Source: Rhodobacter sp. NTK016B | Lineage (GTDB): Bacteria; Pseudomonadota; Alphaproteobacteria; Rhodobacterales; Rhodobacteraceae | DNA: 64,000 bases | Direction of reading: 5' to 3' | NCBI RefSeq assembly: GCF_017303295.1 | Contig: NZ_JAFKOK010000004.1 | Span: 237,490 to 301,489 of the forward strand | Shown here: one piece after another, positions 50,568 through 58,112 of the stretch | Position numbering within the stretch: the first letter of the stretch is position 1 | Layout of the letters: the number at the start of each line of letters is the position of its first letter | The notes under the pieces: generated by a model | Told to the model about the DNA's origin: nothing | Database searches by the model: none | Seen by the model: the letters and a program-made list of their open reading frames with translations, nothing else | Program-made: the position numbers and the translations under genes

Positions 50568-52384
50568 CGTGCCGCCTCCGTCTCTGCCTCGCCGCGCAGC
50601 GGAATGGCCCGCGCGGCCGTGTAGTCGGCCCAGAGCCGGGCATAGAGCCCGTTCTGCGCCACAAGCGCTTCATGGCGGCCGGTCTCGGCGACGCGGCCGT
50701 CATCCAGTACCACGATGTTGTCGGCTGCCATGATCGTGTGCAGCCTATGGGCCACGATGATCAGCTTGCGGTCGCGCGCCAATTCGTCCAGCGCCGCCTG
50801 AATGGCTGCTTCACTATCGGGATCGGCAAAGGCCGTGGCTTCGTCCAGCACGATGACCCGGGCGTTTTTGAGGATCGCGCGGGCGATGGCCAGCCGCTGA
50901 CGCTCGCCGCCCGACAGAGCCGCGCCGCCTTCGCCCAGCCGGGTGTCGTAGCCCTCGGGCAAGGCCATGATGAAATCATGCGCCCGGGCCGCCCGGGCGG
51001 CGCTTTCCAGCTCCGCACGTGTGGCCCCGGTCTTGCCGAAGCGCAGGTTGTCGGCAATCGTCCCGCTGAAGAGGAACGTGTCCTGGAACACGAAGGCGAT
51101 CTCCTCCATCAGCTGGTCGAGTGCCATATCGCGGATATCGACGCCGCCCAGCGTGATCCGCCCGCCGCCTACGTCGTGAAGCCGCGGGATCAGCCCGGCC
51201 AACGTACTCTTGCCCGAACCCGACGGCCCCACCAGCGCCGTCATCGCCCCGTCGCGCGCTGTGAAGCCAACTCCGCGGATCACCTCGGTCTCGTCGTAGC
51301 CGAAGCGCACGTCCTCAAAGCGGATCTCGCGGTCGGGCAGGGTTACGCGGTCGCCGCTATCGGGTTGTTCGGGGGTGGCCAGGACCTCGTCTATCAGGGT
51401 CGAAGCCATCGAGAGATGGGCGAGGTTGTGAAACAAGTTGAACAGCTTGATCAGCGGTTGGCTGTAATTCGCGCCGAGGATGACGAACAGGGCAAGCTCG
51501 GCCAGACTCAGCGTGCCCTGATGGATCAGGATCATGCCGACGGGCAGGATCACGGTGATATTGGCAATCGCCAGCGTCAGGAACATCGCCCCCAATGTCA
51601 GGAAATCGCGCCCCATCTGCGTCTCGATGCGGGCATAGTCGCGCACCGCGTCCGCCGTCTCACCGAGGCTCTCGCCGGTGCGGTTGAACACCTTGATGAC
51701 CGCCATGCCGGCGAGATACTCGACAATGGCCCCGTTCATGCGTTCGGATGCCGTCTGATAATCGCCCATCCGCCGCGCGCTGCGCTTGACGGCAAGGATC
51801 ACGCAGACAAACGCCACCACGGTCAGCGCCATCGACGCCAGTGCCATGCGCCAGTCGACGAGCAGCAGCCATACCGTCACCGCCAGCCAGGTGCCCACGC
51901 CCGAAATCCCTTCGGGCAGGCCATGCGCGATGAGCACTTCCAGCCGCTCGGGTTCGTCCACGATAAGCCGCTTGGCGCCGCCCGAGCGGTGGCTACTGAA
52001 CCAACCCATCGGCAGGCGCGCAAGCTGGCGCGCCAATGCCAGCCGCAGCGCGTGGATCAGGCGGAATGCCGCGACATGGCTCAGGCCCAAGGCCAGACCG
52101 TTGAGCAGATAACCCGCGACCACAGCCGCCAGAGCCAGCAATGCCCCCAGCCCGAATTGCGCAGGCGTCGCGCTGCCGTCCAGTAGCGCGCTCACGAGCC
52201 ACCAGACCACCCAGAGGGGAACCAGTTCGAGTGCCACCGCGAGAGTGGCCAGAAGCGCGGCCACAGCCAGAGGCAAGCGGGCCTCCTGTCCATGTCGCAT
52301 GAGCAGTTTCAGGCTGGCGAAGAAATCCGGGCCGCCTTGGCCCTCGTTTCCTGCTGGCGGATCGACGATCTCAGTGTTCGCCAC
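50564..52384 (-). CDS. ABC transporter half, fused membrane and ATPase domains (first of pair, GTG start)
   Basis: A 606-residue half-transporter, partner of the one at 48786. Six helices lie at about residues 40-330, and the ATPase domain has Walker A GPSGSGKS, LSGGERQR and VIVLDEATAFADP. The start is GTG 52384, with GGAGG six bases upstream. A YLAGMAVIKVFN phrase is of the YbtPQ/IrtAB-like kind. In front of the gene are a promoter (52417-52446) and an operator (52400-52416), so this is the first gene of an ABC-ABC-tetR operon. Import of a siderophore or export of a drug cannot be separated from sequence alone. Confidence 0.9.
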   Translation of the reverse strand: MANTEIVDPPAGNEGQGGPDFFASLKLLMRHGQEARLPLAVAALLATLAVALELVPLWVVWWLVSALLDGSATPAQFGLGALLALAAVVAGYLLNGLALGLSHVAAFRLIHALRLALARQLARLPMGWFSSHRSGGAKRLIVDEPERLEVLIAHGLPEGISGVGTWLAVTVWLLLVDWRMALASMALTVVAFVCVILAVKRSARRMGDYQTASERMNGAIVEYLAGMAVIKVFNRTGESLGETADAVRDYARIETQMGRDFLTLGAMFLTLAIANITVILPVGMILIHQGTLSLAELALFVILGANYSQPLIKLFNLFHNLAHLSMASTLIDEVLATPEQPDSGDRVTLPDREIRFEDVRFGYDETEVIRGVGFTARDGAMTALVGPSGSGKSTLAGLIPRLHDVGGGRITLGGVDIRDMALDQLMEEIAFVFQDTFLFSGTIADNLRFGKTGATRAELESAARAARAHDFIMALPEGYDTRLGEGGAALSGGERQRLAIARAILKNARVIVLDEATAFADPDSEAAIQAALDELARDRKLIIVAHRLHTIMAADNIVVLDDGRVAETGRHEALVAQNGLYARLWADYTAARAIPLRGEAETEAAR

Positions 52385-52399
52385 GATCGGCCTCCAATT

Positions 52400-52416
52400 C
52401 CGACTAAATGAGTCGG
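52400..52416 (-). promoter_or_regulatory. TetR-type operator before the ABC pair
   Basis: CCGACT-AAATG-AGTCGG, perfect six-base arms, between the -10 of the predicted promoter and the GTG start of the first ABC gene. Such a dyad is typical of TetR self-regulated operons, and tetR is the third gene here. Confidence 0.7.
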
Positions 52417-52446
52417 CAAAGGATTACGGCCCGGCCTGATAAATTG
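52417..52446 (-). promoter_or_regulatory. Candidate promoter of the ABC-ABC-tetR operon
   Basis: On the minus strand, TTGCAA is followed after 17 bases by TAATCC, directly upstream of the operator at 52400-52416. Confidence 0.5.
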
Positions 52447-52458
52447 CAACACTGTGTT

Positions 52459-52623
52459 TCATAAGAGAGCCACTGAGCGTTTTGGGCCTTCGTGGCAGTG
52501 GCCGGGATCGAGATGCAGCGCCACGCGCGACCCGTCCGGCGGCACGGTCTCGATCAGCATGTTTCGCAGATCCGGCGAGGGACGCACTTCGTAGGAGAAG
52601 GCGCTCGGCGTCAGCCGCCGCAT
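52459..52623 (-). CDS. Possible 54-residue small protein overlapping the rrf2 gene
   Basis: A short open frame of 54 codons, beginning with an ATG (52623) inside the 3' end of the rrf2 gene in another frame and ending at TGA 52459. The sequence (MRRLTPSAFSYEVRPSPDLRNMLIETVPPDGSRVALHLDPGHCHEGPKRSVALL) looks protein-like, with a HLDPGHCHEG metal-binding-like end. It could be a co-translated small protein or the end of a decayed gene. I do not recognise the family. Confidence 0.4.
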   Translation of the reverse strand: MRRLTPSAFSYEVRPSPDLRNMLIETVPPDGSRVALHLDPGHCHEGPKRSVALL

Positions 52624-53081
52624 TCCGGCCCGGTCATCTCCGCCGGAGCCCCCGGCAACTCAGCATATCGCCGCTCGAAATCCTGCGCGACGTCCTCGAC
52701 GCGGATCGATGCGAATTCCGCGAGCAGGCGTTTCTCGGCCTCCAGCAGCGTCGCATCCATCCGCGCATCGACCGCCTTTTCGACAAGACATTCCGCAGGC
52801 TCAGCCTCGGAGCCGATATTGAACAGCGGCGGCTGCCCGACGGCCTCGTACACATCGAGAAGGGTGAAATCGGCGAGGGAACGCGCAAGCTCCCAGCCCC
52901 CGCCATGCCCTTTTTCCGAGGTGACAAGACCGCGCTCGCGCAGGCCCGCCATCATCCTGCGCACGACGACCGCATTGGTTGATAGCATGCGCGCGATCTG
53001 GTCCGACGTTGCGCGTCCGACATGGCGGTCCATATGGATCAGCACGTGAAGCATGCGGGACATGCGAAGATCGCGGGGCAT
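52611..53081 (-). CDS. Rrf2-family regulator without FeS cysteine cluster
   Basis: A 156-residue Rrf2 protein. The HTH part is LRMSRMLHVLIHMDRHVGRATSDQIARMLSTNAVVVRRMMAGLRERGLVTSEKGHGGGWELAR (residues 4-66). It has only isolated cysteines (PAECLVEK, and another at the C-terminus), unlike NsrR/IscR, so a single-thiol or YwnA-like sensor is possible. ATG 53081 has AGGA upstream. It is divergent from a CPYC oxidoreductase across a long palindrome (53124-53149), so that enzyme is probably its target and redox its signal. Confidence 0.87.
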   Translation of the reverse strand: MPRDLRMSRMLHVLIHMDRHVGRATSDQIARMLSTNAVVVRRMMAGLRERGLVTSEKGHGGGWELARSLADFTLLDVYEAVGQPPLFNIGSEAEPAECLVEKAVDARMDATLLEAEKRLLAEFASIRVEDVAQDFERRYAELPGAPAEMTGPECGG

Positions 53082-53123
53082 GAGATTGTCCTGTCTGTGG
53101 CCCCCTGTTTTACCAAATCCCAC

Positions 53124-53149
53124 GCAACAATGAAAGTTTCATGTGTTGC
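53124..53149. promoter_or_regulatory. 26-base palindrome, probable Rrf2 operator
   Basis: GCAACA-ATGAAA, one base, TTTCAT, one base, TGTTGC: both six-base blocks pair, giving a dyad with one centre base and one unmatched G. It lies centrally in the 120-base region between rrf2 and the oxidoreductase gene. Confidence 0.75.
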
Positions 53150-53201
53150 CGGCGCAGGACGAATCACGTAACACAGTGAAGTACATCAATGGGAGAGCCC
53201 G

Positions 53202-54119
53202 ATGGATTTCGACGTGATCGTTGTGGGCGGGAGCTTTGCCGGCCTCTCTGCCGCCATGCAGCTGGCGCGCGCCCGTAAGCATGTGCTGATCCTGGATACA
53301 GGCGAGCCGCGAAACCGTTTCGCGGCAAGCTCGCACGGCTTTCCGGGGCAAGACGGGCAGGCGCCCGCAGAGATCAAGGCGCGGCTGCAGGCAGAGCTTT
53401 CGGTTTATGCGACGGTCAGTTTCCGTCAGAGCCGCGCCAGCAAAGCTGAGCGCAGCGGGTCGGGATTCACCCTGTGGCTCGACGACGGGGCGCGGCTCGC
53501 TTGTCGGCGGCTAATCCTTGCCTATGGGATGCGGGACCATCTGCCCGATCTGCCCGGGCTTACGGATCGCTGGGGCGCCACAGTGCTGCATTGCCCCTAT
53601 TGCCACGGCTACGAGCTTGACCAGCAGCCAGTCGGTGTTCTGGCGTTGAACGAACTGGCGATCCATCAGGCGATGATGCTGCCCGATTGGGGGCAAACCA
53701 CGCTTTTCACTCAAGGGGCGCTGGACCTCTCATCCGAGCAGCGCGCGACGCTGCTGGCGCGGGGCGTTCGGATTGAGGAGACGCCGGTGACAGGTCTGAT
53801 CGGCGATGCCCCCGCGCTCAGCGGCGTGCGGCTTGCCGACGGGCGGACGGTCCCGCTGGCCGGGCTCTTCCTTGCGCCGCGTGTGACACCCGCCAGCGAT
53901 CTGGCCGAGCAACTCGCCTGTGCGTTCGAAGACGGGCCGACCGGCCCCTATGTCGCAGTCGATCCGATGAAGGCGGCGTCGGTAACGGGGGTCTTTGCCG
54001 CCGGAGATCTTGCCAGCCCGATGGCCAATGCAACGCTTGCCGCCGCTGCGGGCGTCCTGGCTGGCGGGGCGGCCCATCGCTCGCTCATTTTCGATCCCGA
54101 TCTCGTCGGCAAGGTCTGA
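53202..54119 (+). CDS. Thioredoxin-reductase-like FAD/NAD(P) oxidoreductase with CPYC motif
   Basis: A 305-residue pyridine nucleotide-disulfide oxidoreductase. FAD motif VVGGSFAGLSAAMQLARA at residues 7-24; redox cysteines Cys131 and Cys134 in HCPYCHGYE; C-terminal FAD motif TGVFAAGDLASPMANATLAAAAG (about 262-284). It resembles thioredoxin reductase but has a CPYCH rather than CATC site, so it belongs to the less studied subgroup. It is the first gene of a two-gene unit with a methyltransferase, 27 bases downstream. Confidence 0.88.
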   Translation: MDFDVIVVGGSFAGLSAAMQLARARKHVLILDTGEPRNRFAASSHGFPGQDGQAPAEIKARLQAELSVYATVSFRQSRASKAERSGSGFTLWLDDGARLACRRLILAYGMRDHLPDLPGLTDRWGATVLHCPYCHGYELDQQPVGVLALNELAIHQAMMLPDWGQTTLFTQGALDLSSEQRATLLARGVRIEETPVTGLIGDAPALSGVRLADGRTVPLAGLFLAPRVTPASDLAEQLACAFEDGPTGPYVAVDPMKAASVTGVFAAGDLASPMANATLAAAAGVLAGGAAHRSLIFDPDLVGKV

Positions 54120-54146
54120 TCGGCACCAGCATCAAGGATACGCACC

Positions 54147-54773
54147 ATGGACAACAGCTCACCCGATCAGTTCTGGAACGACATCTATCAGAACGGCGCG
54201 CGCGGCTCCTCGGGCAAGCCGGGGCTGCTGCTGGCCCAGTTTGCGGCGCCGCTGCGCCCCGGCCGGGCGCTGGAACTCGGCTGCGCGAAGGGCGATGATG
54301 CCGTCTGGCTGGCCTCCGAAGGTTGGCAGGTGACGGCGGTAGACATCTCGTCTGTCGCACTGGAACTGGCCGCCGGAAACGCCGCCCGGAAGCGCGTTGC
54401 GGACCGGATCGTGTTTGAGCGGCACGATCTGTCACTCAGCTTCCCCGAGGGGCGCTTCGATCTGGTGACGGCCAGTTTCTTGCACTCGCCTCATGACTGG
54501 CCTCGCTCTGACGTGCTGGCGCGCGCGGCCGCCGCCGTAGCGCCCATGGGCCACCTGCTGATCGTCGAGCATGGCACGCGGGCGCCTTGGTCGTGGTCGC
54601 CGGAAGGCACGCGATTTCCTACCGCCGAAGACACGCTGGCAGAGATGCGTCTGCAGCCGGACGCGTGGCAAAGGCTTTGCATATGCCGGATCGCGCGCGA
54701 GGCGAGGGGCCCCGAAGGACAGACCGCGCGGGTCGAAGACAACGTGATCTTCTTGCAGCGCGGCGATGGTTGA
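54147..54773 (+). CDS. Class I SAM-dependent methyltransferase
   Basis: A 208-residue methyltransferase of the TehB/Methyltransf_25 type. Motif I RALELGCAKGDDAVWLASEGWQVTAVDIS (residues about 42-70) and the post-I/II acidic region FDLVTASFLHS are intact. Close homologues often sit behind the same oxidoreductase. The substrate is unknown. GDDAVW is unusual for the GxGxG loop, reading GCAKGDD here. Confidence 0.85.
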   Translation: MDNSSPDQFWNDIYQNGARGSSGKPGLLLAQFAAPLRPGRALELGCAKGDDAVWLASEGWQVTAVDISSVALELAAGNAARKRVADRIVFERHDLSLSFPEGRFDLVTASFLHSPHDWPRSDVLARAAAAVAPMGHLLIVEHGTRAPWSWSPEGTRFPTAEDTLAEMRLQPDAWQRLCICRIAREARGPEGQTARVEDNVIFLQRGDG

Positions 54774-54851
54774 TCCCGTGCCGTCATCGGCGCTGCCTCC
54801 TCCGACTTTAGCTTGCCGGCGTTCTTCTGCCCCGGACCTGGCCCGACGGCC

Positions 54852-55391
54852 TTATCCGCCGCCGAGGGCTTCCCATTCCCGGCGCAGAAGAGCGTATTGC
54901 AGGGTGTTTTCGTAAATCGGCTGACCGGCATCATCCTTTCTGAAGGAAACGTAGTCAAGAAACAGCCCCTCTTTCCGCATGCCCAACCGCTCGCAGAGCC
55001 TCTGCGAGGGGTGGTTGTGATCCTCCACATACGCGTAGAGACGGCGCGCGGAAAGATCGTCGAACAGGTGGGCAAAGAGCGCACGCGCCGCTTCAAACGC
55101 ATAGCCTTGTCCCGAAAACGCCGGATTGAAATTCCACCCGACCGCGACGGTATCGTCTTCGACATGCGCGAACAGATCTCCGATCAGCTGATCGGTGTCC
55201 TTGAGGGCGACGGCGATCTGTTCGTCATCGTCGCTGCGCTTGACGGCTTCGGCTTCGGCAGCGTCTCTGTCCCGAAGCGTCAGCGACAGAAAGCAGCTTG
55301 CGACCGGCGCCTGCAGATAGGCGAACAATCGGTCAGCGTCTTCGCGGCGAAAGTTCCTGAGAACAAGGCGCTCTGTTTCAATCGGATTCAT
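54852..55391 (-). CDS. GNAT-family acetyltransferase
   Basis: A 179-residue N-acetyltransferase of the RimJ/RimL-like group. It starts at ATG 55391 (MNPIETERLVLRNFRREDADRLFAYLQ), with the acetyl-CoA loop around NPAFSGQGYAFEAARALFAHLF (residues about 98-119) and DHNHPSQRLCERLGMRKEGLF (about 136-156). The acceptor is unknown. It is on the same strand as the MFS gene upstream, 32 bases away, and may be transcribed with it. Confidence 0.87.
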   Translation of the reverse strand: MNPIETERLVLRNFRREDADRLFAYLQAPVASCFLSLTLRDRDAAEAEAVKRSDDDEQIAVALKDTDQLIGDLFAHVEDDTVAVGWNFNPAFSGQGYAFEAARALFAHLFDDLSARRLYAYVEDHNHPSQRLCERLGMRKEGLFLDYVSFRKDDAGQPIYENTLQYALLRREWEALGGG

Positions 55392-55423
55392 GGGCTCGGG
55401 TCTTCCGCTGGAGCGGCACAGGG

Positions 55424-56947
55424 TCAATGGTTCGTGGCGCGGGCGGCGTGACGCGGCCCGGCCAGCGCGATGTAGACCACCACCGCGAGAGCCATGATCA
55501 CGGCCGCCGCGAAGGTCAGCAGATCGGTGTGGGTCTGCGAAAAGGCCGCCTTACCCGCGAGGATCAACGCCGCGCCCTGATCATCGGGCAGCCCTGCGGC
55601 GACGAGATAGGTGTCGCCGATGCTGCGCGCGGCTTCAGAGGCCAGTTCGGGCGACAGGCTCACGGGCAGCTCGATGGCGCGGGCGAAAGTGCTGGTCATG
55701 AAAACACCGAAAAAGGTGATGCCAAGACCCGTGCCCAGCTCGTATCCCGTGGCTTCGAGCGAGCCTGCCGCGCCGCCATTCTCGGCCTCGACCGCGCCCA
55801 TGATCGCAATGGACGAGGCCGTCAGCCCGATGCTCAGGGTCAGCCCCAGCATGGCCAGCGCCAGCGGCACATGCAGGCCCGGATCGTGGAAATCCTGCCG
55901 GGCCAGGAAAAACAGGGTGACAGCGCCGATCGCAAGGGACAGGCCCGCCACGCGGCGCAGGCCGAACCGGTTCGAGAGCCAGCCAGCAATCGGACCCCCG
56001 ACGGCCGCAGCCGCCATGATGGGAACCATGAAAAGACCGGCCTGCAACGGCGTCTTGCCCAGAACGTATTGTAGCTCTTGCGCCAGTGTCAGTTCGACCC
56101 CGGCCAGCGCGCCCGACGCGACCAGTGCCATCAGCAGGCCCGCAAAGATGGCCGGACGCGACAACAGTGACAGTTCCAGCATCGGCTCGGGCGCGCGCAA
56201 CTGCATGCGCACGAAGAGCGCCAGCGCCGCCGCGCCAAAGCTGGTCACGCCGGCGATGACCGGCAGCGTGTGCTTGCCCCCGAAGCCCGCCTTGATGCCA
56301 TAGACGAGCGCGATCATGCCGACGATCAGCAGCAAAGCCTGCCCGATGGGCCAGTGTCCGGGCGTGGTGCGCTCAGTGCGCGGCAGCAGCAGAAAGCAAG
56401 CGGGCGCGACGACCAGCATCACCGGCACATTGATCAGAAAGACCGATCCCCACCAGAAATGCTCCAGCAACGCACCGCCGATCAGCGGCCCGACCGCTGC
56501 CCCCGCCGCACCGACCGTGCCCCAGAGACCAAGGGCCATGGCGCGTTCGTTCGGATCGTCGAAGGTCTTGCGGATCAGGCCAAGAACGCAGGGCATGATC
56601 ATCGATCCCCCAAGCGCAAGGACCACGCGCGCCGCGATCAGCTGAGCCGCATTCTGGGCAAATGCGGCGCCGGCCGAGGCCGCAGCAAACACAATCAACC
56701 CCGTCAGCAGGATCCGGCGGTTGCCGACCCGGTCCGACAGCGTGCCCATCGGCACCAGCAGGCCCGCCATCAGCAAGGGGTAGATATCGATGATCCACAG
56801 GACCTCGGTCGCCGATGCGGACAGGGCCTGCGTCAGGCGGGGCACAGCGACATGCAGGATGGTCATGTCCAGAACGACCGGCAAAAAGGCCAGCATGACC
56901 GCCAGCAGGACAAGCCAGCGCTTGGGATCGGGGCGAGGGGCGGACAT
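55424..56947 (-). CDS. DHA2-type MFS multidrug efflux transporter
   Basis: A 507-residue 14-helix pump. Motifs include LDMTILHVAVPRLTQALSASATEVLWIIDIYPLLMAGLLVPMGTLSDRVGNRRILL (residues about 21-78), ARVVLALGGSMIMPCVL and GAAGAAVGPLIGGALLEHFWWGSVFLINVP. It resembles SmvA/LfrA-type exporters. Divergent from a TetR gene with a shared palindromic operator, so it is probably induced by its substrate, a cationic drug or biocide by family analogy. Confidence 0.93.
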   Translation of the reverse strand: MSAPRPDPKRWLVLLAVMLAFLPVVLDMTILHVAVPRLTQALSASATEVLWIIDIYPLLMAGLLVPMGTLSDRVGNRRILLTGLIVFAAASAGAAFAQNAAQLIAARVVLALGGSMIMPCVLGLIRKTFDDPNERAMALGLWGTVGAAGAAVGPLIGGALLEHFWWGSVFLINVPVMLVVAPACFLLLPRTERTTPGHWPIGQALLLIVGMIALVYGIKAGFGGKHTLPVIAGVTSFGAAALALFVRMQLRAPEPMLELSLLSRPAIFAGLLMALVASGALAGVELTLAQELQYVLGKTPLQAGLFMVPIMAAAAVGGPIAGWLSNRFGLRRVAGLSLAIGAVTLFFLARQDFHDPGLHVPLALAMLGLTLSIGLTASSIAIMGAVEAENGGAAGSLEATGYELGTGLGITFFGVFMTSTFARAIELPVSLSPELASEAARSIGDTYLVAAGLPDDQGAALILAGKAAFSQTHTDLLTFAAAVIMALAVVVYIALAGPRHAARATNH

Positions 56948-56987
56948 GGAGCACCTGTTGTTTCCGTTGCACGCGCCGATATAAATA

Positions 56988-56997
56988 CATACGTATG
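56988..56997. promoter_or_regulatory. TetR/MFS operator palindrome
   Basis: CATACGTATG, a perfect ten-base palindrome, extended by ATA on the left and nearly its mate on the right. It is between the divergent MFS (start 56947) and tetR (start 57026) genes, in an A+T-rich patch likely to hold both promoters. Confidence 0.6.
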
Positions 56998-57025
56998 GAT
57001 TGCAATACGACAGAGGGAAAACGGA

Positions 57026-57574
57026 ATGGGCCGGACACCGACCATCTCGCGCGACGGTTTACTGGACGCCGCCGAAGAGATTGTGCGCAGCCATGGCGGC
57101 AATGCGCTGACGATTGGCGCGCTGGCGCAGGCGGCGGGCATCTCGAAAGGCGGGGTCCAATATTCCTTTGCCAGCAAGGACGCGATCATTCGCGCGCTGA
57201 TCGAGCGCTGGACCCGCCAATTCGACGCGCTGCTCGGCGATCACCTTGAGCAGGATCCGGTCCGTTTCGTCCTTCGCTACATCACCGCGACCCGTGCCTC
57301 GAACGAGGCGATGAACGCAAAGATGGCCGCGCTGCTGGTCAGCTATCTCGAGGATCCCGCGAACCTGCAGGAGACCCGCGACTGGTATCACAGCATCTTC
57401 GCGCGCCTGAACGGAAATGGACCCGAGGCCCGCGCCGCGCGGGTTGCCTTTCTGGCCGTCGAGGGGCTGTTCCTCATGCGGATCAACGGCATTGATTGGG
57501 ATGGAAGCTGGACGGGATTGTTGGACGATGTGGAAGCGGTCTTGCGAACCCTGACCGATATAGAAAGCGAATAA
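57026..57574 (+). CDS. TetR-family regulator of the MFS pump
   Basis: A 182-residue TetR repressor: HTH at residues about 8-55 (ISRDGLLDAAEEIVRSHGGNALTIGALAQAAGISKGGVQYSFASKDAIIRALIERW), effector domain of six helices behind. The phrase ISKGGVQYSFASKDAI matches the SmvR/CasR-like subgroup that controls SmvA-type pumps. ATG 57026 has GAGGG upstream. It is divergent from the MFS gene across the CATACGTATG operator. Confidence 0.9.
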   Translation: MGRTPTISRDGLLDAAEEIVRSHGGNALTIGALAQAAGISKGGVQYSFASKDAIIRALIERWTRQFDALLGDHLEQDPVRFVLRYITATRASNEAMNAKMAALLVSYLEDPANLQETRDWYHSIFARLNGNGPEARAARVAFLAVEGLFLMRINGIDWDGSWTGLLDDVEAVLRTLTDIESE

Positions 57575-57740
57575 CCGTTTTCCCGGCACCGCCTTGATTC
57601 CTGTCGGCGCGACCAGAAGCGCGTCTGTCGAGGATGCCCCCGGCCTGAGCCCCGCATAGACATTCAGTGGCGGGCTGATCGGGGCGATCGGCAGGTCGTC
57701 TTGCGGAGTGTCCGCGCGCAATTTCCTGGCGCAGCTTCGC
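57575..57740. other. Intergenic spacer before the B12 operon
   Basis: There is no supported gene. The minus strand has a short protein-like open stretch running into tetR antisense, which I rejected. No terminator for tetR is obvious. Confidence 0.4.
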
Positions 57741-57769
57741 TTGACCTGTGGGTCGCGTCAATGTTAGCC
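57741..57769 (+). promoter_or_regulatory. Promoter of the B12 uptake operon
   Basis: TTGACC at 57741-57746 and TTAGCC at 57764-57769, with a 17-base spacer, just upstream of the cobalamin riboswitch. This is a good sigma-70-type match. Confidence 0.6.
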
Positions 57770-57782
57770 AATCCCTGTTCCG

Positions 57783-57985
57783 GTTCTTGCGCGGTTTCAC
57801 CGTGCAGGACGCAAGAAGGGAACCCGGTGCGCGCTTGAGTTCTAGGCGCAATTCCGGGACTGCCCCCGCAACTGTGAGCGGCGAGCGCGGTCGGATATGC
57901 CACTGGGGCTTCAGGCTCCGGGAAGGCCCGGCCAAGCGATGACCCGCAAGTCAGGAGACCTGCCGGCACATCACCCTGTTCCGGG
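57783..57985 (+). promoter_or_regulatory. Cobalamin (B12) riboswitch
   Basis: The RNA shows the conserved parts of the adenosylcobalamin aptamer in order: GAAGGGAACCCGGTG (about 57814-57829), GGGACTGCCCCCGCAACTGTGAGCGG core (57855-57881), the B12 box GCCACTG (57899-57905), GGGAAGGC (about 57920-57927) and the GATGACCCGCAAGTCAGGAGACCTGCC stem (57939-57964). It is followed by a hairpin that could be the expression platform. It should repress the btuB-like gene and probably the operon when B12 is plentiful. The exact 5' edge is an estimate. Confidence 0.92.
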
Positions 57986-58018
57986 CGCGGAGGGCGCCAG
58001 GGCAACGGCCATGCCGTC

Positions 58019-58040
58019 GCGGTGAATTTCACCCGCGGCG
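58019..58040 (+). terminator. Possible expression-platform hairpin of the B12 riboswitch
   Basis: CGCGGTGAA and TTCACCCGCG form a stem with one bulged base, followed by GCGGTTTCTTG. It lies between the aptamer and the btuB-like start and could be a terminator or a ribosome-site sequestering stem. Confidence 0.45.
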
Positions 58041-58112
58041 GTTTCTTGACCCCGCACATCGTTGTCCAGACGGCACCCGTTCCGGGTGCCTGCGCATCCG
58101 TTCGGGGGTTCC

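Noticed and set aside
57575..57721. Protein-like open stretch on the minus strand before the B12 promoter
   Set aside because: The readable peptide (DDLPIAPISPPLNVYAGLRPG) has no start signal and continues into antisense of tetR. It may be a remnant, but I cannot name a family or show a boundary.
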